Source: Streptomyces rubellomurinus
GTDB lineage: Bacteria > Actinomycetota > Actinomycetes > Streptomycetales > Streptomycetaceae
Direction of reading: 5' to 3'
NCBI RefSeq assembly: GCF_000961885.1
Contig: NZ_JZKH01000004.1
Coordinates: 62,001-126,000, forward strand
Length of the DNA stretch: 64,000 nt
The notes beneath the pieces are model-generated. The model was given only the letters and a program-made list of their open reading frames with translations. It was not told the DNA's origin and searched no databases. This document shows positions 18,272 to 26,361 of the stretch, in pieces (the first letter of the stretch is position 1; every line of letters begins with the position of its first letter). The position numbers and the translations under genes are program-made.

Positions 18272-18342
18272 GGTGGAGTGGCCGAGCGGTGAGGCAGCGG
18301 CTTGCAGGGCCGTTTACATGGGTTCGAATCCTATCTCCACCT
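18272..18342 (+). tRNA. tRNA-Cys (anticodon GCA)
   Basis: A 71-nt cloverleaf: acceptor stem GGTGGAG/CTCCACC with discriminator T, D arm GGCCGAGCGGTGAGGC, anticodon arm GCGGC-TTGCAGG-GCCGT (anticodon GCA, G-T pair at the base of the stem), T arm ATGGG-TTCGAAT-CCTAT. CCA is not encoded. The anticodon loop reads TTGCAGG, so positions 37 and 38 are G and G instead of the usual A and A. The T stem has a G-T pair. A T-rich run (TTTT) follows at once and may terminate transcription. Confidence 0.93.
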
Positions 18343-18652
18343 CTTTTCCCACTTTTCCTTTTCCCTTTCGGGTCCCCTTTTCCCTTTCGGGTCCCCGCAG
18401 TGGCCGTGCCCCGCGGGCCCGCCACCACGGTCGCGGCGACGAGTCCGGCCGATAGGGCGATCATCGTGATCACAACCCACCCCCTCGCTGAGGCCCCGCT
18501 GTTCGGGGGCGATGGAATCGTGGCACGAATTGTTGTTCGGCGGTCATGATTTGAGTGGATAGTGAGCCAGCGTGCCGGCCCGAGGTCGAGAGCGAGGTCG
18601 ACCCTGGCCGTGCCGAGTACCGCGTCGTCGCCGTCGCCGCCGTCCGGATCGG
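18343..18652. other. Gene-free stretch after the tRNA
   Basis: About 310 bases without a supportable gene. It begins with a pyrimidine-rich tract and the duplicated 19-mer, and then shows AT-richer DNA near 18520-18570. A leftward open frame starting near 18473 begins like a signal peptide but runs antisense through the tRNA, so I do not call it. Confidence 0.5.
18359..18396. repeat. Tandem 19-bp duplication downstream of tRNA-Cys
   Basis: TTTTCCCTTTCGGGTCCCC occurs twice in direct tandem (18359-18377 and 18378-18396) in a pyrimidine-rich tract starting 17 bases after the tRNA. Confidence 0.85.
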
Positions 18653-18690
18653 GTCGGGGGCGGAGGGTCGCACGTCCCTCCGCCCCCGAC
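18653..18690 (-). terminator. Strong terminator of the epimerase gene
   Basis: A perfect 15-bp stem (18653-18667 with 18676-18690, 8-base loop) that starts 9 bases after the stop codon of the leftward epimerase gene. Confidence 0.8.
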
Positions 18691-18698
18691 CGCCGGCG

Positions 18699-19604
18699 CT
18701 AGCGGGCGGCTCCGGCGTGGGCGGTGACCGGCACGGTGGGCCGGTCCGCCGCCAGGCGCTCGAAGCAGTCGCGCCACGAACCCTCACGCGGCTGCCACCC
18801 GTAGGCCGTCCGGGCGCGGGTGTTGTCCGCGCCGCGGGCCCAGCCCGGCCGTCCCTGGCTAGGGGCGGGCGCCGGTACGCCGAGTGCGCGGGCCAGCACG
18901 GGCATCCAGTCGTGCGCTGCGGCCGGTTCGTCGTCCACCACGTTGACCACGCCGCTCGGCCAGTCCAGCGCGGCGAGTGCGGCTCTCGCCGCGTCCGCGA
19001 CGTGCAGGAACGAGGTCACCGAGCCGTCCGCGGCGAGTTCGCCGCGCCGCAGGCGGCCGGCGACCGGGCCGTCCGGCTCGTACCAGGTGCCGGGTCCGTG
19101 GAACATGCCGTACCGCAGGATCACGTGCTCGGGGAGCTCGGCCACCGCCCGTTCGAGCGCGAGCACGCCGTCCACGGACGTGGCCCGGGGCTCGGGCGCG
19201 TCGGTGTCCAGCGCGGTGGCTTCGGTGGCCGGGCCCTCGCCCGGTTCGTAGGCCCAGCTGATCGACTGCGCGACGATCCGCTCGACGCCGGCCCGGTGCG
19301 CCGCGTCGACCAGGTTGCGGGTGCCCTCGCGGCGGATCCGGGCGTTGTCGGCGAGGTTCGCGTCGGCCAGTGCGGTCAGCTGGTGGACGATCACCTGGGG
19401 CGCCGCGGCGGCCACGGCGTCCAGCACGCCCGCACGGTCGAACATGTCCAGGCGGACGGCTTCGGCGCCCTGGGCGCGCAGCCAGGCGATCCCGCGGGGC
19501 GTACGGGAGGTGGCCGCCACGCGGTGGCCGGCATCCAGTAACAGGGGCAGCAGCAGGCGGCCGACGGCGCCGGTGCCACCGGCGAGGAAGACGTGCATGG
19601 CCAT
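18699..19604 (-). CDS. NAD-dependent epimerase/dehydratase (extended SDR)
   Basis: 301 residues. The N-terminal Rossmann motif is VFLAGGTGAVGRLLLPLLLDAGH (GGTGxxG), and D in VRLDMFDRAGV marks the cofactor-binding loop. The usual Y-x3-K catalytic pair is not obvious: where it is expected the sequence is SISWAYEPGEGP. The protein may therefore be an atypical, NmrA-like or sugar-epimerase-like member. C-terminal part: VILRYGMFHGPGTWYEPDG, then a helical cap. ATG 19604 follows AAGGA. Divergent from the terpene cyclase gene with 218 bases between; a role in terpene tailoring is possible but unproven. Confidence 0.82.
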   Translation of the reverse strand: MAMHVFLAGGTGAVGRLLLPLLLDAGHRVAATSRTPRGIAWLRAQGAEAVRLDMFDRAGVLDAVAAAAPQVIVHQLTALADANLADNARIRREGTRNLVDAAHRAGVERIVAQSISWAYEPGEGPATEATALDTDAPEPRATSVDGVLALERAVAELPEHVILRYGMFHGPGTWYEPDGPVAGRLRRGELAADGSVTSFLHVADAARAALAALDWPSGVVNVVDDEPAAAHDWMPVLARALGVPAPAPSQGRPGWARGADNTRARTAYGWQPREGSWRDCFERLAADRPTVPVTAHAGAAR

Positions 19605-19822
19605 CGTTCCTTTCGTTCCTTTTTCAATTGTTGAGGACTGTACCGTCTCGCTCCGGACCGCCGTGCCGGCTGCCGCCCCGCCACGGCGCGCCCGGTCCGA
19701 CCGCGCCGCGGACACGATCGGGTGACGGCGCCTCATGCGCGCCGAGGACGGCACGAACTGTGTGAGTATCCGAAGGCCCGTACGGCACCCGCCCGACCGG
19801 AACCAGCGTGGAAGGACTCCGA

Positions 19823-20851
19823 GTGGACCAGACAGGCCGTCCCCTGCTCAGGCACCCGCGACCGCCCGGCATCGACACCCTCGACTTCACCGTCCGGCAC
19901 GGCCTCGACGCCATCGCCGACCCGCGCCACCGCGCCATGGTCGCCGACGTCCTGTCCGCCGGCCTCGTCGACCGGATGATCGCCCTCACCGATTCCTTCG
20001 ACCCGTCCGCCGACCTCGCGCAGGCCCGCGCCGACGCCGAGGTGCTCACCGCGGAGTTCGCGGCCTTCGGCGTCACCGTCCCCGCCGCCACGACCGCCAA
20101 CATCACGCTGATGCGGGCCCTGATGGTGCCGATCGCCGACGACGCCCTCGCCCTCGCCGTCGACCGGATCTGGGTGTTCGTCACCACCACCGACGACGTG
20201 TGCTGCCACGACCGTGCCGAGGCCGAAACCATCCTGCGGGCGGGCATGCTGCCCGGGGTGACCGCGTCCTCGCCGAACACCCGGTACATCCGGCACATGT
20301 TCGGCGAGATCGCGCGGTTCTGCGATCCGACCTTCCTCGCCGCCTTCAAGAGCTTCTTCTACAACGCGATCACCGGTGTCCTCATGGAGGCCGAGTTCAC
20401 GCCGGACGCGTCCGACCACGTCGACGGCGACTTCGTGCGCGTCTTCAACGGGTTCTCCCAGTTCTGGTGCCTCACCCTCCAGTTCGCCGACCCCTGCCTG
20501 GAGGCCTCGTCCCACCGGGCGTTCTGGTCGGCGGCGCTGAGCCACGGCGTCTCCTTCCTCAACGACGTCAACGACGTCCTGTCCTTCTACAAGGAGGCGG
20601 TGCACGGCGAGGACTTCGCCGTCAGCCGGATCCACCGCCGCTCGCTCCAGGAACGCATCCCCTACCTCGCGGCCTACCGCCGGAGCCTCGACAGCGGCCT
20701 GGCCGCCTACCGGAGCGTCCTCGACCTCGCCACCGACGACCAACGGCCCCACCTCGACCGGTACATGACCGGCTTCGCCTACTGGCACTTCCACTGCCGC
20801 CGCTACCGCTGGTCCGACGTCTACCCGGGCCTGACCATGATCGACGTGTGA
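19823..20851 (+). CDS. Class I terpene cyclase, trichodiene synthase (TRI5)-like
   Basis: 342 residues, the single-domain alpha length of bacterial and fungal sesquiterpene cyclases. The Mg-binding NSE triad is clear: N250-D-V-L-S254-F-Y-K-E258, in the context LNDVNDVLSFYKEA typical of trichodiene-synthase-like proteins. The first Asp motif is D124-D125 in VTTTDDVCCHD, followed by D130. The C-terminal R-Y pair (CRRYRWSDVY) that binds diphosphate is present. It should ionise a prenyl diphosphate, probably farnesyl diphosphate, and cyclise it. The product cannot be read from sequence. GTG 19823 was chosen for GGAAGG seven bases upstream; GTG 19808 is the alternative. No P450 is adjacent; an aldo/keto reductase lies convergent downstream. 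Confidence 0.85.
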   Translation: MDQTGRPLLRHPRPPGIDTLDFTVRHGLDAIADPRHRAMVADVLSAGLVDRMIALTDSFDPSADLAQARADAEVLTAEFAAFGVTVPAATTANITLMRALMVPIADDALALAVDRIWVFVTTTDDVCCHDRAEAETILRAGMLPGVTASSPNTRYIRHMFGEIARFCDPTFLAAFKSFFYNAITGVLMEAEFTPDASDHVDGDFVRVFNGFSQFWCLTLQFADPCLEASSHRAFWSAALSHGVSFLNDVNDVLSFYKEAVHGEDFAVSRIHRRSLQERIPYLAAYRRSLDSGLAAYRSVLDLATDDQRPHLDRYMTGFAYWHFHCRRYRWSDVYPGLTMIDV

Positions 20852-20873
20852 TCGGCGCCTGATCGGCGTGGGG

Positions 20874-20892
20874 CTCCGCCGCTCCGGCGGAG
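20874..20892. terminator. Hairpin between convergent terpene cyclase and aldo/keto reductase genes
   Basis: CTCCGCC (20874-20880) and GGCGGAG (20886-20892) form a 7-bp stem with a 5-base loop in the 51-base spacer between two convergent genes. Confidence 0.55.
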
Positions 20893-20902
20893 GGCGGCTC
20901 GG

Positions 20903-21811
20903 TCAGGCGGTGGCGGCGTCGAGGGGCTCCAGGCCGGCCAGTTCGTCCTCGGACAGGCGCAGGGCGCCGGTCGCCACGTTCTGGGCGAGGTGGTCGATGT
21001 CGCCGGTGCCGGGAATGGCCAGGACGTGCGGGCCCTGGTGCAGCGTCCAGGCCAGGCGGACCTGGGCGGTGCTCACACCGCGGGCGCGGGCGAGGGCCCG
21101 CACCTCCCTGCTGTCGTCGGCGGGCGCGCCGGCGGTGCGGCCGTTGCCGGCGATCGAGTAGAACGGCACGAACGCGACGCCCTGGTCACCGCACAGGCGC
21201 AGGAGTTCCCGCTGCTCGGGCGCCGCACCGATGCCGTACATGTTCTGGACGCAGACCACCGGCGCGATGGCCCGGGCCTCGGCGAGGTGGTGCGGGTGGA
21301 TGTTGGACAGGCCGAGGTGGCGGACGAGTCCGGCATCGCGCAGTTCGGCGAGTGCGCCGAAGCGCTCGGCGACGGAATCGCTGCCGACGATGCGCAGGTT
21401 GACCACGTCGAGGTGGTCGCGGCCGAGCTGGCGCAGGTTCTCCTCGACCTGGCCGCGCAACTGCTCGGGGGTGGCGTGCGGCAGCCAGGTGCCCGAGGGG
21501 CCGCGGCCGGGGCCGACCTTGGTGGCGATGACGAGGTCGTCCGGGTAGGGCGCGAGGGCGCGGTTGATCAATTCGTTGGCGGAGCGCAGCGACGAGAAGT
21601 AGAACGCGGCGGTGTCGATGTGGTTCACACCGAGCTCGACCGCCCTGCGCAGCACCGTGATCGCCTGGTCGCGGTCGCGCGGGACGGCGTCGGGCGCGAA
21701 CGCCTCGCCGTGCTGGGTCAGGCGCATCGCGCCGAAGCCGATCCGGTTGACGGTGCGGTCGCCGAGCTTCCAGGTGCCCGATGCCGCCGCGGTGATGGTC
21801 TGTGAGGTCAT
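20903..21811 (-). CDS. Aldo/keto reductase
   Basis: 302 residues, TIM-barrel NADPH oxidoreductase. It starts with VNRIGFGAMRLTQHG. The catalytic Asp-Tyr pair sits in HIDTAAFYFSSLRSANELI: the D is present and the Y of the usual 'TAxxYG' is kept as Y in AAFYF. The catalytic lysine is in DLVIATKVGPGRGPSG. The second His position (usually H in 'D(L/V)xxxH') is LRIVGS, so it lacks the canonical H, as in the YdbC/AKR13-like branch. C-terminal cofactor loop: AIPGTGDIDHLAQNV. ATG 21811 is the usual start for the family; the frame is open upstream without homology. It diverges from an ArsR-type regulator gene 76 bases away, the likely controller. Confidence 0.88.
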   Translation of the reverse strand: MTSQTITAAASGTWKLGDRTVNRIGFGAMRLTQHGEAFAPDAVPRDRDQAITVLRRAVELGVNHIDTAAFYFSSLRSANELINRALAPYPDDLVIATKVGPGRGPSGTWLPHATPEQLRGQVEENLRQLGRDHLDVVNLRIVGSDSVAERFGALAELRDAGLVRHLGLSNIHPHHLAEARAIAPVVCVQNMYGIGAAPEQRELLRLCGDQGVAFVPFYSIAGNGRTAGAPADDSREVRALARARGVSTAQVRLAWTLHQGPHVLAIPGTGDIDHLAQNVATGALRLSEDELAGLEPLDAATA

Positions 21812-21887
21812 GGCGGCATGATCGGCGCACGGTAACGTGGCGGGCCAGTGATTCACACATGTCCGAATCCACCGGGGGGTGCTCGTC

Positions 21888-22874
21888 ATGGCGGAACTCG
21901 CGTTCTCGGCGAACGATCTCGCGAAGGTACGCTTCGCCGTCTCGCCGATGTGGGAGGTCGCGCCGAGCTTCCGGCTGCTGATGTCGACCACCGCGCACCC
22001 GGTCCACCGGCCCTGGGTCGAGCAGGTGCGGCCGCGTGTGCTGGCCGCCGGCCTGGAGCGAGGATGGCTGGCCGAGTTGATCGGCCCCTCCGGCTACGTC
22101 CCCGACTTCCTCACGCCGGCTCCCGGCCAGCCGGCGCCCGCTCCGGCTGCGGAGTGGGACGCGATCCGGGCCACGCCCGCCGACCGGGTGCGACAGGACC
22201 TCGACCACCTCGACCGCCACCAGGGATACCTCGGCCCACGGCTGTTCGGCCTCCGCGCCGACCCGCCCGCCGGGCTGGCCAGGCTGACGCAGGAGATCGA
22301 GACCTACTGGGAGTCGGCGCTCGCGCCGTACTGGGCGCGGATCAGGGCCGTCCTGGACGCCGATGTCTTCCACCGGGCCCGCACCGTCGCCGAACACGGC
22401 GCGGGGCACCTGTTCAACGACCTGCACGCCTCGGTGAGCTGGGACGACGACGCACTCACCCTGGCCCGCCGGAAACGGGACATGCCGCGCCACCGCGCGG
22501 GCACGGGGCTGCTGCTGATCCCGTCCGCGTTCACCGGCCCCGGCCTGCGCACCCGGATGCGACCGCCGGACCCGCCGCAACTCGCCTATCCGGCACGTGG
22601 CGTGGGCGCACTGTGGGAGAAGCGGCCGGCCACGGGTGCCGGTGCCCTCAGCCCCGTCCTCGGCCGCTCGCGCACCCTGTTGCTCACCGAGCTGGAGACC
22701 CCGGCCTCCACCACCGAGCTGGCCCGCCGCACCGGACTCTCCCCGGCCGCAGTGTCCCAGTACCTCACCGCGCTGCGTGGTGCGGGTCTGGTCAGCGCCC
22801 ATCGCGCCGGCCGCTCCGTCCTCTACGCCCGCACCGGCGCCGCCGAAACCCTCCTCGCGGCGTCCTGCTCCTGA
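21888..22874 (+). CDS. ArsR-family regulator with DUF5937-like N-terminal domain
   Basis: 328 residues. The C-terminal 75 residues are an ArsR winged helix (SRTLLLTELETPASTTELARRTGLSPAAVSQYLTALRGAGLVSAHRAGRSVLYART). No metal-binding cysteine pair is seen. The N-terminal 240 residues match the actinobacterial DUF5937-type sensor region (FSANDLAKVRFAVSPMWEVAPSFRLL). ATG 21888 follows a G6 tract; GTG 21879 is possible. It is divergent from the aldo/keto reductase gene, so it may repress that gene and itself. Confidence 0.83.
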   Translation: MAELAFSANDLAKVRFAVSPMWEVAPSFRLLMSTTAHPVHRPWVEQVRPRVLAAGLERGWLAELIGPSGYVPDFLTPAPGQPAPAPAAEWDAIRATPADRVRQDLDHLDRHQGYLGPRLFGLRADPPAGLARLTQEIETYWESALAPYWARIRAVLDADVFHRARTVAEHGAGHLFNDLHASVSWDDDALTLARRKRDMPRHRAGTGLLLIPSAFTGPGLRTRMRPPDPPQLAYPARGVGALWEKRPATGAGALSPVLGRSRTLLLTELETPASTTELARRTGLSPAAVSQYLTALRGAGLVSAHRAGRSVLYARTGAAETLLAASCS

Positions 22875-23191
22875 AGGTCCGGCGCGGGCGAGGGAGCTTC
22901 CCGGTGCTGGGGGACGACCGGGCCGCATGACGTGTGGTGGTACAGGCCGATGCCCGGGAAACCCGGGTGCTTCGACGGGCGGCGGTCGGGTAGTGTGCGG
23001 ACCATGTCGAGTCCTGAGTCGGACAGGGTGGGGGCTTTCGGTCACGCCGTCAGCCCCCCGAACCACTGAGTTCGTAGCGCCGTTTGTCGCGCCGTTTGTC
23101 GCGCCGCTTCGCGCGGTGGGACGCGTGTGCCCGGGGCTGGCCGCGGTGACGAGATGGCCTTCTCGTTCCTCTCTCACCCCGGAGCCACTCG
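22875..23191. other. Gene-free stretch before the MFS fragment
   Basis: About 317 bases with no supportable gene. It contains a 12-bp direct duplication GCGCCGTTTGTC (23077-23088 and 23089-23100) followed by a degenerate third copy. No ribosome binding site stands out in front of the MFS fragment. Confidence 0.5.
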
Positions 23192-23461
23192 ATGCCTCTG
23201 CCGCTGTACCTGCTTGCCCTGGCGGTCTTCGCCATGGGGACTTCGGAGTTCATGCTCGCCGGCCTCCTGCCGGAGATCGCCTCGGATCTTGACGTCACCG
23301 TCGGGACAGCGGGCGTCCTCACCCCGGCCTTCGCGATCGGCATGGTCGTCGGTGCCCCTCTGGTGGCCGCGCTCGCCCGTCACCGGCCCAGGCGCGCGGG
23401 CCTCCTCGGGTTCGTGCTCGTCTTCGCGGCGGCTCACGCCGTGGGCGCCCTGTGGGTGCCG
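23192..23461 (+). pseudogene. Truncated MFS drug-efflux transporter (Cmx/Bcr-type), N-terminal fragment
   Basis: The first 87 residues (MPLPLYLLALAVFAMGTSEF.. to ..VFAAAHAVGAL) match the start of 12-helix MFS exporters of the chloramphenicol/arabinose-efflux type: TM1, the conserved motif GTSEFMLAGLLPEIA, and the motif A-like loop ARHRPRRAGLLG. Homology stops at about 23452. The frame then runs antisense through the end of the ABC transporter gene and gives a Pro/Arg-rich tail. Roughly three quarters of a transporter (about 300 residues) is missing, so this is a decayed gene, probably cut when the ABC gene region was joined here. Confidence 0.8.
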
Positions 23462-23468
23462 AGGCTGG

Positions 23469-25420
<1,952 letters not shown>

Positions 25421-25424
<4 letters not shown>

Positions 25425-25474
25425 GCGTCCGCCTCCTCTCGGGGGTCGATGGGCATCGGGGCAGGGGTGTGCAT
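25421..25474 (-). CDS. Possible 17-residue leader peptide coupled to the ABC exporter
   Basis: ATG 25474 (or GTG 25477) preceded by GGAGGAG opens a frame encoding MHTPAPMPIDPREEADA, and its TGA overlaps the ATG of the ABC gene. The ABC start itself has a GAGAGGAGG element inside this frame. It may be a translational coupling device or an attenuator; no known peptide family is recognised. Confidence 0.4.
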
Positions 25475-25477
25475 CAC

Positions 25478-25970
25478 GGCTCCTCCAGGTGAGGGATTGC
25501 CAGGATTGCCAAGTCGGCTTCTATCGAGCCGAGTTGGCGTGCGCCGGTGAACGGGGAGGGTCTGATGATGGAGCTGTTCGAATGCGCCCTTCAAGCGGAT
25601 TTACCCCCGGGCGAGCCCGGGTCGAATCGGGCGTTTTCGAGCAGCTCCGAGGCGCCGCCGAGCGGCTGCTCCACCTGCTCGCGAGGGACGGCGAGGAGCG
25701 CCGGAAGCCAGTGCGCAGGCGGCGAGTGCACGTTCGAGTGAGGCTGTCCGGCCGGGTTCGGGGCGGTCGCGGACGCCCGTCCGGGCAGGGCGTCGGGCAG
25801 AGCCCGGCCGTCGCCCGATTCACCCGATCGGTTGGACGGTTGCCCGACCGGGTTTCGGGTCGAGGGCGCTCGCCCGCGAGGGGAGGTGGCGTCCCATCAT
25901 GTGGACGGGTTCCGTGATTCTCGCGGATTCTCACGGATTCTCGCGCCGGGCCGGGACTTTGCCCCTAAGC
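25478..25970. other. Promoter region with no confident gene; Ser/Cys-rich small frame noted
   Basis: Between the ABC exporter and the metE riboswitch. A rightward frame from ATG 25565 to 25741, behind GGGGAGGG, encodes 58 residues with a Ser/Cys/Thr-rich C-terminus (GCSTCSRGTARSAGSQC). A second rightward frame from ATG 25579, behind GGAG, runs to 25917 and encodes an Arg-rich protein beginning MRPSSGFTPGRARVE. The second frame has the better codon-position pattern (low GC at position 2), so the Ser/Cys reading may be a shadow. Neither is certain. Tandem GGATTCTC(A/G)C(A/G) copies occur at 25920-25945. Confidence 0.35.
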
Positions 25971-25971
25971 T

Positions 25972-26195
25972 GGCCGACGCAGTTGGTTCGCCCCGTCCGC
26001 CAGGCGGGGCGTCGTAAGAGGGAACCCGGTGACGCCTTTCCATTGGCCAGTCCGGGACTGCCCCGCAGCGGTGAGTGGGAACGACCGCCGTCATACGCAC
26101 TGGGCCCGGATCGGGTCTGGGAAGCGACGGTCAGTAGGTGTCCGTCCTGGAATCAGGGCGGGCGTGCCCCCGAGTCCGAAGACCTGCCACTGCCC
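25972..26195 (+). promoter_or_regulatory. Cobalamin riboswitch upstream of metE
   Basis: The conserved core of the AdoCbl/cobalamin riboswitch is visible in order: TTGGTTCGCC and AAGAGGGAACCCGGTG (25983-26030), TCCGGGACTGCCCCGCAGCGGTGA.. (26050-26074), GTGGGAACGA, a variable stem near CACTGGGCCCGGATCGGGT, GGTCAGTAGG, and the B12 box CCGAAGACCTGCCAC (26176-26190). Binding of cobalamin should shut off metE, the B12-independent enzyme, when the vitamin is available. A run of GC-rich alternating sequence (26195-26230) before the gene may be the expression platform. Confidence 0.93.
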
Positions 26196-26361
26196 GTGCG
26201 CGACCGTTCGCGCGCGGCCATCCGGTGACCTCGTGGGCGGGTCGGCGACCATACCTGACGGAGCCGTACCCATCCGAGGTCGCCCGTCCGGTTCGTCCTA
26301 CCTTCGCGTTCTCGTGCCGCCACCGGGTGCTTGAGGATCCAGACTCGCGAAGGAGAGTCCC

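Noticed and set aside
18180..18473. A 97-residue minus-strand frame whose start resembles a signal peptide
   Set aside because: It passes antisense through the whole tRNA-Cys and becomes Lys/Arg-rich after residue 28; the hydrophobic start is probably chance.
22923..23110. Short repeats GCGCCGTTTGTC as a possible CRISPR-like or mobile-element end
   Set aside because: Only two perfect 12-mers in direct tandem without spacers or inverted partners; simple slippage is enough.
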